A stretch of 64,000 bases of DNA from Anseranas semipalmata. Its lineage: Eukaryota; Chordata; Aves; Anseriformes; Anseranatidae. The stretch spans positions 914,718-978,717 of the forward strand of contig VXAA01002999.1 in assembly GCA_013399115.1 (NCBI GenBank), given 5' to 3'. Within the stretch, counting starts at the first letter, position 1. Every line of letters starts with the position of its first letter. Below are positions 27,413 through 38,724 of the stretch, piece after piece. The notes under the pieces were generated by a model. It was not told where the DNA came from. It was given only the letters and a program-made list of their open reading frames with translations, and did no database searches. Both the position numbers and the translations under genes were made by a program.

Positions 27413-30292
27413 ATCTTGAAAAATTTGTCCTGTCCTGTATCACATAACACTTTCATTTCCTAGTTGCATTTGGGTAGGGTGCTTAATTGTGATGCAGGTT
27501 GATAAATGTGTTAGGTGTGGAAGAATCCAAATCAACAACTATTTAACAACCTCTTTCTGTATTGTCTTGAAATCTATGTCAGAATAAAGAACCATTTCTT
27601 CCTTAGCCATTTCTAGTTTCATTTTGAATGTGAGTTAATTCCAAATATCATGCTATAAAGTGGACTATTACACTACTAGGAACTGTAATACATATGAAAT
27701 GAACTGTTAGCACCCTGAATGTTTCTCAGGTGCCAATGTGAATGTAAGCATCCAAGCAGCAATACTTAAGAATAAAAATGGCGCTTTCTCAATGCCACTG
27801 GGCAGTGTTGTGGCTGGTGTGGAGCTGAAGGTGCTCGTACCAGCCTTGACCCCTTTGAGATATTCAGTTAAGTTACTCGTGATTGAGTGATTTGTTTTTT
27901 GTTTTTTTTTGTTTTTTGTTTTTTGTAACAATGTCTTTCACAAAAACTTGACTAGTTTGACAAAAAAAATGTAGCTTTCAAGCACAGAATGCTAGAAACA
28001 GCTGGGAGAGAAAAAGCAAGGGGAAAGTGGTGACTTTCTTCACTCCAAAATTTGATAGGACATAAGTATTTCAGTTCTTTGTACAAAGCTTAGTTGTTTT
28101 ATGAAGATGATGATTGCAGGAACTTTTTCTTCTAAATAAAGTGAATGATATTGAGTATAGGTAGGATTGAGTACTGAACTCTTGCAATCTGATGACCTGC
28201 ACAGCAGGCCCTGAACTCCTCCAGGAAAAATGGTTACAAATTCAGCTTTTAATTCCTTTTAAGTTTCCCTTCCCACCAATTGAAAAATTCCCAATTCTTT
28301 TGTTCAAAATTTACAAAATAGAATCAAAAGGTTGTGCTCAGTCAGTGTTTGCAACCAAACAAGAAATCCATTCCCTTCAGAAGAAGCATGTTCCTTTTGC
28401 ATAGGGTAAAATGATTTTCCTCCCTCTATCCATCAAAATATTTTTGAAAATCCATTATGAACACAACTTACCTACCCTTACTTTACAGCACTACAGGATT
28501 GCTTCTGCAAGCAGCGTTAGTCTCTGAAGTCCTGGCTCCACTGAAATCAATAGAACTTCTTCCCATTGATGTCAACTGAAGCTAAAATACTGCCTATAAA
28601 CTGAGATATAGATTGGCCTTTGTGTGATGAAAATACAATAGGGATCTTAGAAGTCTTTTAGGTTTTTAAGTATAGCTGTGAAGTTTACAATGTAGAAGAT
28701 GTTTTGCCTAACAACTCAGATTTATTGTGGTTTGAGTGTTCTTTCAGGTCATGCTTTTGAAATAGTATTGTAATAGAAAAATGACAATAATGATATTTGG
28801 TTTAAGAACCAGGCTTTTTTAAACTCTAGAAATAAATAGAAACATGATCAGGGGCTTATCTGTCTTTTGTTTGTTTTAGTTTGAAAATGCTTTCTAAAGG
28901 GATAAGACTTACATTTCTGTAGTGAAAATAAATGAAACATTCCTTTTTTTCAAATTCAGTTAGTGATTCTCCTGAACATATTTTTCAGCCACTGCAAGAT
29001 AAATGCTCTTTATCTTTTGGTTCTGGAAGAGGGAAAGGGTGTATTGGTCCTTCAGGAAACTTGTGTTTTGATGTGTAAACAAGCCCCCCTATAAATGGAA
29101 ACAGGTTTTCTCTTGAGTTTTATAATGCTGTTACATTCATTTTGACCTTTGTTTTGATTGTATGGGAGAGCTGTCCTTTCCTTTAACTACATATCACTGT
29201 TACAAGCTCAAAGCCTGGGAGAAGGCTGAGAGACTCAGGTTCTTATATCTTCCAGCCCTAACTTGTCCCTGGAGACATACTAGACCATTCAATTTATAAA
29301 TCAGTAACATTCTTTTCTATTGGTGTTTTATCTTCTGAAAAACTAAATAAATATTTGGGGCCAGACAAACTGAAGTTTGGCAGGATGGAACAAAGAGCAA
29401 AAGATCTATAAGTATTTTTAATCAATAGACTGTTCAATGATCCCAAAAGAATATTTGAGAATTAATACTATATATTGAAAGCAAATCATAAAAGATAACT
29501 GTTGGACTGAGTATATTTGAATAGGCTGTTAATGTTGATTTAACTGCCTTGTCTCTCACACCAACACATGAGAAAGAAAAACACAAATGAGAATAAAAGA
29601 AGTGTAGTCAACATAGACATACTGCGTACATCAGAGTCTGTAAGGAGAATTCTCTCCAAAGTATGTGTAATATAAATGAAAATAGAACATACTATCTGAG
29701 TTCAGTTTTTTATATAAAAAAAAATAAAAAATCATAGCTTGATTACAGGTAAGATTTTAGCCTCGTTTCCTAAGGAAATGGATAAAATCAAACTTAAACT
29801 AGGGGTAAAAGTCTAAGAGATAGTAATAGTCTTAGTAATAGAAAATTTTGAGAAAAGGGGCTATGCAGAGGGCATCTTAGAAGTGTGGTTAATAGCAACA
29901 TTCAGAACATTGCCAGTAAATTAACTGCTTCCTTTATATCTTATTTTTAATTGAGAAGTGGTTCATTGCATATCTCACACAGTTTTTCATGACTCACACA
30001 CGTCTACACCATATCCACTTCAGAAAGACCTCCCATTTCGAGCAACTTTATTTTTGATTGATAAATATTAATATAAAAACCAACAGCAAACAAGGAACTG
30101 AAACTTTTTAGACCATTGTGAAATAACTGTATTGAGACTGGCCTTGTAGAATCTACTGTTCATATTGAATTAATCTTGCTTATATGCTACTAGATAAAAA
30201 GTTTGAATTTCAAGATATTTATACATAATACAGCACCTTTCCTAGATTGACATTGAATTTTTCCAAGGCATTTGCCTTCACAACAGGAAATA

Positions 30293-30347
30293 GTTTGGTT
30301 TGGAAAACTGAAATATAATGGTTTGGTTTGGAAAACTGAAATATATG
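30293..30347. repeat. 28-bp tandem duplication
   Basis: The unit starting gtttggtttggaaaactgaa is present twice head to tail (30293-30320 and 30321-30347), nearly identical, immediately before the degenerate CR1. Confidence 0.9.
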
Positions 30348-30365
30348 GCAAACATTAAATGGAGT

Positions 30366-30935
30366 AAGAACTGGCTCACTGACAAATTGAAAAATACGGT
30401 GTTAATGGACAGATATAAATGACTGGGGATGTTTCTAGCAGGGTCTGCCTGGAATCAGTTCTTGGGTCAATAGCACTTAACATTTTTATCAACAGTCTAG
30501 ACAGTGATATAAGACATCTTCAGTAAAGCTTGACCATGACAGAGATTCTTGAGGTAGTAAATAATATGCTAGATAATTGCAGAAGCTAATAAAACATATT
30601 TTAATATTGCCAAACACCATCCTTTTGTGTGGGTTAGGAAGCTACATGAAGTTGTAAAGCTGTGATTTAGAAAACAACAGGTTATCGAAGATAATTTGGT
30701 CCACTTAATCTCTTTGTTCAACGCTGTGAAAGGAAAAAGCACTAATGTAATAATGTATGTATTAAAGTCAGACTATCCAGTGGAACAAAGTCATGATTGT
30801 CCTGGAATGCTGTATTGATAAGACTGCTTCTGGAGTGACAATTCAAATCTTGGTGTCCAGTCTTAAGAAACATAAGGAAATAGGTCAAAAGGGAGACATA
30901 AGGATGCGCAGAACCTGCAGATCAATTTTAAACCC
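30366..30935 (+). mobile_element. Degenerate CR1 LINE fragment, sense
   Basis: Around 30440-30510 the plus strand reads like the CR1 reverse transcriptase segment normally encoding GSVLGP-LFNIFINDLD; here ttcttgggtcaatagcac and aacatttttatcaacagtct remain. A later piece at about 30800-30890 resembles the downstream CR1 segment (cttggtgtccagtcttaaga). Between them the match is poor. The ends are approximate. Confidence 0.6.
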
Positions 30936-32330
30936 TACAAAGTTTTAAAAGTTTCAGTTTAGTTTATCATTATGTATGGGTACTTCGGCATGAAAAATAT
31001 GTTTGTACGTACAGGACAAGGAGCGCTGTCAGTATTATTGATAAAGGCACAGTGAAATTCAGTGACTGAAAAATTAAATTAAGGGGAAAATGCAGGCTTG
31101 AATTAACTTGCAATTTGTTAGCTCTGAGGATTACTAAATAGTGTAACAGCTGATGCAGGGAGGTGATAGAGTCATCAATGCTAGACATCTTTCAAAAAAA
31201 GAGAGAGAGAGTGAGCAAGTTGCTCCTGCTTGAAAGATGCACTCTAACCCAGCTCATGGAGGGGACTGCACGTTGGAGGTGAATAAGCGGTTGTGATGGC
31301 AAGCTGGGTGCTTCTGGCTGTTCCTGGGATCTGCTAATTTTATGAGTTCTTTTTTACAGTTCATGTGCTGTCATGCATGTTCTGTCCTCAGTCTTTACAT
31401 TAAGACTAAAACATACGTGGTACAGTAAAACACATGTGATTTAAACAGTTGCCTAAAGGAGTCATGAAGAAATTACTTCTCCTGCTATATGCAGGACCAG
31501 ATATTTTTCTTGTTCTTCTCTGTCTTCTGATCAAGAAACCAGTCAAGGCTGAAACTCAGATTTTGGAAAGGTTGATCCAGTCCTCTGCACTCTGAGGGGA
31601 TCCTCTTTCGTAGATGTTCCCTGGGTATGACCACCCATGTGGTCACTATTGTAGTGATCACCAGGTTTTAAGCTGGGAAGGGACTTTGTACAGCCTTGAG
31701 GAGTGAACAAAAGTAGTCCAGCTTATGAGTCCAGTCCTCCTTGCCTCATACTGTGTGAGCCTTGAACACAAATCTGGGTTCTCCACGGCCTCACTGTGTT
31801 AATGGGGCAGGAGTTTCTGGGGAATCATTTTTATTCCAGCTCTAATAGATAGAAAAATTGGAAAAGCTTTCAGGCAAACAAGCTTGTTTCAGATCTGAAA
31901 CAGCAACATAGAATTTAAACCAAAATACAGGTTGAGAGCAATTGCTCTCAGCCTAATTAGATGTGCTTATAAGTTAGACTGTCTGACAGAAGAGGAAGTA
32001 GACTGAGGAAAGTATGAGATAAAAAGGCTGTTATCTCCATGGAAAGAGAGGAGCAGGTAATCAATTGCCTGGTGGAACATGGTGGTATCAACTGGGGTTA
32101 CGGAAGAAGGAAATTATTATACTATGTCATATAACTGTTATTTCTATTGTGTTTTTTAGTATCTAGTGGAATTACAAACTTAGTTCCTAGGCTCCTTTTC
32201 AACAAGTACTCTCATCTGAGGATCTCTCTAAGAGGTCAGAGGTAGAGAAATCATTTTAAAATTGTTGTTCCACTGGTGCCTATCTTTTTTTTTTTGTCTT
32301 TAACAATTTGCCAATGTGAATTCATTCTGA

Positions 32331-32360
32331 CATTTAATGGTCATTTAATGGTCATTTAAT
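32331..32360. repeat. 11-bp tandem repeat, nearly three copies
   Basis: CATTTAATGGT is repeated in tandem, the last copy being partial. Confidence 0.92.
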
Positions 32361-32878
32361 ATCATCCATATAATTTGCAAAGCACTTGCATTGCATCAGA
32401 TGAAGCATGTTGCGCTCTGGCAGGTGAATGGCAGGACCTATAGATTTTGGTGATACTCCTCAGAAGACATATACTGTGAGGCTTGAGAATATTGGCAGTT
32501 CTGTATTTGTTTCTTATGCGTGGTCTGTTCCCTTTGATGCTTATCAGTCTACATGGATTTTGCTTCTGCTGATAGGTATAGCAATGCTGGGAGTTGTGGG
32601 TAATAAGCGCCATAGGGAGTCAGATTCTGTAACAGAAAACAATTTTTGTCCATTGTCCCCTCGTAATACATAAGTAATACACAAAATAGACAGTGGTTTG
32701 CTTATTTATATGCCACTGGATTCTACCAAGGAATTATTCACTGGTTTGTTTTTTAACTTGCAGTTTATCAGAGTTCCTCATAATTAAAAGCTTTAACATA
32801 TTTAGCTACACCTTATTTGGGGATATTAATTTATAAAGGATACTCATAATTTTCAGCTTACAGTTTTTACAGATCTAA

Positions 32879-32914
32879 CAGATTTTATAGATCTTACACA
32901 GATTTTATAGATCT
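32879..32914. repeat. 16-bp motif repeated at 20-bp spacing
   Basis: CAGATTTTATAGATCT occurs at 32879-32894 and again at 32899-32914. Confidence 0.9.
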
Positions 32915-33164
32915 ACTTTGTACCAGTATTTTATAGCTTCTATCAGTGTAATACTGTGTTTGCATAGAAGCAGAATAAAACATTTTCAGTTTGAGATTGG
33001 AATTAAAAGTTTATTGGTTATCACTGCCATTGGAAACAATGAAAAAATACTAGAGTTTTATTATTATTATCATCATTGTTTGCCTTTTGTTTGTCTGCTT
33101 TGAGCTTATTATTTTTTTTAAGTCACATCTAACGATTATATTCACTATGATAATTTTCTTTCAG

Positions 33165-33390
33165 GAATATCAGCCTTGTAACACCAATGCCTGTCCAGAG
33201 TTGAAAAAGACAACTCCTTGGACTCCTTGGACTCCAGTCAATATTTCAGACAATGGTGGCCACTATGAACAACGATTCCGATATACCTGCAAAGCACGCT
33301 TGCCTGACCCAAATTTGCTGGAGGTGGGAAGGCAAAGGATTGAAATGCGTTACTGTTCCAGCGATGGCACCAGTGGGTGCTCGACAGATG
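33165..33390 (+). CDS. SEMA5A: SEMA5A exon: end of TSR3 and divergent TSR4
   Basis: The exon is 226 bp. It enters in phase 0 after the acceptor tttctttcag and leaves in phase 1 at the donor gtaagc. It encodes 75 codons plus one base. Residues 1-11 (EYQPCNTNACP) carry the last two cysteines of the third thrombospondin repeat. The rest is TSR4, which is divergent: its tryptophan ladder is PWTPWTPV (residues 18-25) and the usual CSxTCGGG cysteine pair after it is missing. Cysteines remain at residues 42, 64 and 72, and there is an N-glycosylation sequon NIS at 26-28. The 9-bp repeat ACTCCTTGG occurs twice in tandem at 33213-33230. Without splicing, the frame continues only KQR and then stops. 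Assignment to TSR3/TSR4 rests on remembered human SEMA5A domain order. Confidence 0.96.
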
Positions 33391-34913
33391 GTAAGCAAAG
33401 ATAGAGTGGCTGCACAATGCCTCGTGCTAGCGAGGTGTCTGCAGTTCCATTTTCATCACGTGGAAGTTTTTGCTGGCTGGTGTTTTGCGTAACAGAATTG
33501 ATAATGAAAAGGAGGACATAGTGATCACAATGGGGAATCTAGCTTGTATGTCTTCCAGATGTAGTTTCATCATTCAGACTAATCAGGTTTCTTTTACTGC
33601 TAGCTATGAGATTTGCTGGTTTATTTTAATATTTTGCAACAATCTGCGGGCAATTACAGGGCAGCCTGCTTCTTGGAGTATTCTCTCACTTCCTTGTACT
33701 GTCTTGGCATTTTTCTGTAGTAGGGTTTGTGCAATATTAATGTATTCAATAAATATTTAGCTAGAATGTATCGTATTGATGCTGAGAAGAACTATTTGCT
33801 CACTAATGCTAAAGTAATGTGTCAGATTCATGCAGGTGTTTAGCTAAATAAGGAATTTATGAAGTGGATAATTTCAGTTATAAAAGTTTATGTTATGCTA
33901 TTGCCAGCAGTTTGAAGTTCTGTTTATATCTGAGATGTAAAACTGAACTCCCGCAAAACTCTTTTCAACTCTAGATGCCTTTAAATTGGAACTGTTTTAT
34001 TTCTGAATTCTGTTCTTTCCCTAGAAGCAATACATAGTTTTGAATAAGTATTATGTGTATATATGTATATACATACATACATAAATAGAACTTCAGTCAG
34101 TGTAAGTTTATTAATGTTTAATTAAATGTCAGTCTTTGATTACATTTTATTTATTATATAATTATATATCATGATTTCTTTTTAAATATTATAGTTATTA
34201 TAAGGAAATACTGATATTTAATTATTACGGTTTAATATTTATACACCTGCTTTCCACTTACATAGCCTTTTGTATTTTTACAACATCCAGGTCAGCTGAA
34301 AAAAAATTACAACTGAGCGCTTATCAAAGGCCACAAAGAGAGAACTGTTGCTGAGCCCTTGGGCTTTCCAATTCTCAATATTTTTTTCAGACAAAAAAAC
34401 TGTTATGAAAAATCACTGTTAAGCATTTCCTGCCCTTCATCCCATATAAAACCTTTATTGATTCATGACATCTCTGCCTCTTTGAAGGGGGCAGGATGTT
34501 AGTAATTAAAAAACAAAAACAAAAACATAATAATGAACTGCATGAACTAATAAAACAAAAGCGTGGTACTCCAGATAAGACTTAGTTGCATACTTTATGT
34601 CATACCCGTTTCAGCCAATCTACAGTCTCCAGTGTTTATTTTCTAGGTCTGGATAGCAAGGCAGATATTGATATGGAACAACTTTTGTAAGAAGTGTTTC
34701 TTCTATTCTCCTTTTTCATCTAAATTAAGTTTAAAACTAGCATTTAGCAAAGATTTTGCTCTACTAAGATTGATGTATGATTCCTATCCTAGATGAGGCT
34801 TTTGGGTGGTGATGCTGATTTTTGCTGTCTTCCAGGAGTTTGACATTTATGACACCTTTTTAAAATTTCATGAGTTTAAATGAGAAAGAGAACTTTATTT
34901 TTTTTTCCACCAG

Positions 34914-34973
34914 ATGGTACAGAATTAGGAGAGTTATCACAACAACTAGAATTAGATCTGCAGAAGATGATAG
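34914..34973 (+). other. Candidate 60-bp cassette exon of SEMA5A (unproven)
   Basis: A run of T and C ending in ccaccag precedes a 60-base stretch that is followed by gtatat. With the leftover G of exon 33165-33390 it reads DGTELGELSQQLELDLQKMI and hands one base (G) to the TSR5 exon, so it would insert 20 residues without changing frame. The peptide is acidic, leucine-rich and would favour an amphipathic helix, unlike the TSRs around it. I do not recognise it from SEMA5A of other species. The donor is weaker than the constitutive ones. It could equally be a chance match or the relic of an older insertion. Confidence 0.35.
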
Positions 34974-36984
34974 GTATATTGTTGTCTAACAGCTGAGATG
35001 TCAGCCCTTAAGAATGGAATATACTCAAGCCAACACACTACTTAAAGAGCAGGTTAGTAGGACAAACCAGTTGAAGAGCCAGCTTGTCCTAGGTCATATT
35101 GCTACAAGAAAATTAAACATGGAGACACCCTTCTCAGTTCTGTGGTCATGATCGTAAGCCCTCTCCTGGACTTGGGGGCATAAGGTGACCTTTACTACAG
35201 AACAATGTCAGAAGTAACAGTGCCTATGTTTTGTTAAATACAGCCTTTAGGCAGAGTGCAAGAGACCAAGGGTGTGGGGTCAAATGCATTCTTTGCCTGA
35301 TTAGCTTGAAGATTTTTCTTTCACTTCTGAACATCAGACTCCTGAATGTACTGATGTTGTAGCTTATTTGTTGCATTTTGCTGCAGCTGCTGCTTTGCTT
35401 CATTTGGAGATAATTAATCCTTGGACCAATGTATTTTTTCATCAAAAATCCAAAACACAACATCATACAAGCCTCAACAAAGAAAATTAACTCTATTGCA
35501 GCCAAAACCATGATAGGGAGTGACCCTCTGCACAGTAATTGAAGCATTCATCAGAGAGAAGCATCTTTGCTGACTAATCTCAATACTGCTGAATATTTAA
35601 ATACTTAATATTGAGTAGTCTACAGGGCAGGAACAAGAATACATCTGTCCATTCTTCCCAGTGAATGCCCTCATAACTCGAGGGGGGTGACGGTATTATG
35701 ACTTCCTGATGTGATGAAACTTATTGACTGCCTCTAAAGTGCAGGTTCGAGGAGCCCTTCCCTGCTCCCAGGTTAGCATTTGAGTCAACACACCATGCCT
35801 CTACTGCTCCTTGATTTCATGGGAAGAAAATACATGAATAAGAGTCCTGTAGAGTAGCTATAGCTTTTGGAACAAAAGGATCTCATGAGAATGGGAAACC
35901 ATGCGTTTTGGTGGACACTTTCAATATTTCTGCTAAATAGCAAGGAAACATCATAACTTACTTCCACCTGATCAGATCCTGGATACTGTAAAACATTATT
36001 TTTGTTATCTCCATGTTGAACTGTACCAATTTGCTAGCTTCTATAGAAAGATTAATACCAGTACAGCATGCATGGCATACCTTATTACCAAAATTTTGTT
36101 CTGCAAAGATCAGTTCTCTATTCTTTGCGGAAGAAAGCCATTAGTTAGAAATTTTCTCATTGCCTATAATCTCCTACTGCGTAACTATAGTCATACTGCG
36201 TTAAACAGAATCATGTTTCACCGTCAGACTCTAGCAAAGCAAACTTTCTTTGGAGTGTGAGCTTAGAGGTAGAACTTCTTGCCAGGAAAACACTGGACTC
36301 TTCCTGACTGTGGTAAGACTTCTGTCTCAATCAACCAAGTAGTAGTATTTGCACACTGTATTCATGCTTTACTGACAAGTTTGATTAAGAGGAAAGAAAT
36401 GTACCTTTTGTTCTCTGCCTTTGGCTTTTCATATGGTGCTCACACAGGGGACAGACAGGTATTCCAAATAAACCAAGAGAGATTTTGCACAGCTTAAGGC
36501 AAATGTCTGTACAATCCATCATTAAAACAGTCTAAAAATTACATCACTATAGGCTTCAATGTATGCTCATGAAGCATGTTAAATATCTGTGTTAAACATA
36601 GTAATTTACTCTCCTGTACAATTTTCTTATATATAAGCACTATGAATTGTATTGAAAACATAAACATTAAATCTAGGGTTAAAAATTTCACAAGGTATGA
36701 GGTTACTTGATTTTTCCGATTGAATTTGTCTCGCCTAACGCCAGACTCCATTGCAATCAGCAAAGACAGGTAGGAACCCTGAGGAACAAGAGATCGATCT
36801 GAAGATAAGCACATGATATAATGGGCAGAAATTACCTTCTAGAGGTACTGCTTTCTTTTCATGTTGTATACTCTTGACTTTGACATGGCCACAGTAAGGT
36901 AAAGTTAGCTTCCCAAATACCTTCACAAAAAAAAACAAATAATAAGGCCCTTCTAATTTTAGTCGAACAATCCGAAAGGGTCTT

Positions 36985-37040
36985 TTGTTTGGCTTTTGTT
37001 TTTTTTGTTTTGTTTTGTTTTGTTTTATGTTGTTTTTATT
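36985..37040. repeat. TTTTG repeat
   Basis: Tandem TTTTG units grading into T-rich sequence. The open frame here (mostly F, C and L) is a repeat artefact. Confidence 0.9.
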
Positions 37041-38036
37041 TTGGTTTTATGTTTTTTGTTGTTGGTTTTTGCTTGTTTGGTTTTGTTTTGAGAGGGAGAA
37101 GGGGAAAATAAAATCCGAGGAAAACACACAAATTCTTCAAAGGAGGAAAACATATTTGGAAACATGAACTTAATTCCCAGTTTCCCAGTGCTTTCTTTAT
37201 GCCAAACTTAATAATTATTTTTGAAGGAAGGATGTAATTTTGTCTTAAAAACTGTTTTTTGGCTGCAGTCTCTTCTGAGGAGATTTACTAAATCCTGGCG
37301 TTACCCATAGGAAATCTATACTACATTCAGAATTTAGTACAGAATAAAGCAGGTGCTGATAATCTACAATGTCCTGTAGTCAGGAGGAGTACATGTTGAG
37401 ATGTTATCTCTTATAGTGTCTTAGTGAAGCTAAGTCATGGTATTTTGAGATAAGAACAAAAGCAACCGTGAAAGTTAGAACTGAATTTGAGGTCAAACTC
37501 AAGTTTGATTGACAAACAAACGAAAACTCTTTAATGGAAATTGAAGATTAAACATTTAAACACAGAAAAAACAGGTGCAAAAAGTAAAATTCTCATGGTG
37601 ACATAAATGTCCTCCCTTTGCACACTGTTTTCTTTTAAAATGTTGCCTTTGCATTGCATTAGTGTTTTTCCTTGCATTTTACCATTTAATTTTTACTATG
37701 CAAGGTTCAAAGGTTTATAAGTAAGTTATGGGTATATAGGTTTGAATTTATGAAAGATTTATGTTTCAATGATATTTTCAGATACTTGCAGAATATCTTC
37801 AGAAAATCACAACACTGAAACAGCCTTTGTTTATCTGTTACCTGCTGCATTTTAAGCAATGTTTCTTGTTGTCGTTAGAAATTATTCAGGATACTTGGAT
37901 TTTCGCTCCGGATGATTTTTTTTTTTTTTTGCCCATAGTCACTAACCTAGCCTCCTTGGCTAATTGAGTTTTTGTTGTTATATTTGAACAGGAAAACCTA
38001 AGGCATAAATCAGTCAAGTAATATAGTTAACAGGTA

Positions 38037-38724
38037 TCACTGGGGAGCCCAGAATTGAGCCCAGCAGTCCCAAGTAGAGAGGAAGGATCACCTCCTTTCA
38101 CCTGGCACTGCTCTTCCTAATGCAGCCCTGGATGCTGTTGACCCTTGCCCAAAGGACACGTTGTTGGTTTACGGTCACCTGCACCCCCAGGTCCTTCTCC
38201 ACAGAGCTGCTTTCCAGCTGGTCAGCCTCAGTGCTTACTGGTGCATTGGGTTTCTCCTCCCCAGATGCAAGACTTTCCATTTGCCCTAGCTGAACTCCAT
38301 GAGGTTCCTCTCTGCCCAGTGGAGGTGTGGCGCAACCATCTGGTACATCAGCCACTCCTCCCAGTTTTGTATATCGTTAGCAAAGTTGCTGAGGGTGCAC
38401 TCCACACCATCTTCCAGGTCATTAATGAAGACGTTAAACAGGCTTGGACCTGGTGTTGACGCCTGCTATACACCACCAGTGATTTGCCTCCAACTGGTCT
38501 TTGTGTCACTGATCACAGACCTATGAGCCTGGCCGTTCAGCCAGTTTTCTGTCCACATCACCATCCGCTTATCTATCCCATGCTTCATTGACTTGTCTAT
38601 GAGGATGTTATGGAGAAGAGGGTCAAAACTCTTACTTTAAGTTGAGATAAGTAACATCCACTCTTCTCCCCTCATCCATGAACCTAGTAACCTCATTGTA
38701 GAAGGCTATAAGGTTGGTCAAGCA
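38037..38724 (-). mobile_element. CR1 LINE fragment, antisense (RT C-terminus and 3' region)
   Basis: The plus strand follows the antisense CR1 consensus from gagcccagaattgagcccag, through gcagccctggatgctgttga, ccaggtccttctccacagag, ttgctgagggtgcactcca, attaatgaagacgttaaaca and tgaggatgttatggagaaga, to about the piece ending gaaggctataaggttggtca. It is moderately diverged, with frame breaks. It lacks the terminal 3' tail, so both ends are truncated or eroded. The open frames here belong to this element and not to a host gene. Confidence 0.88.

Noticed and set aside
28105..28196. Possible C/D-box snoRNA (atgatga near 28107 and ctga near 28187)
   Set aside because: No terminal stem forms between the flanks and internal boxes are not convincing.
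38098..38526. Open frames of 75-104 codons on both strands at 38.1-38.5 kb
   Set aside because: They fall inside a recognisable antisense CR1 fragment.
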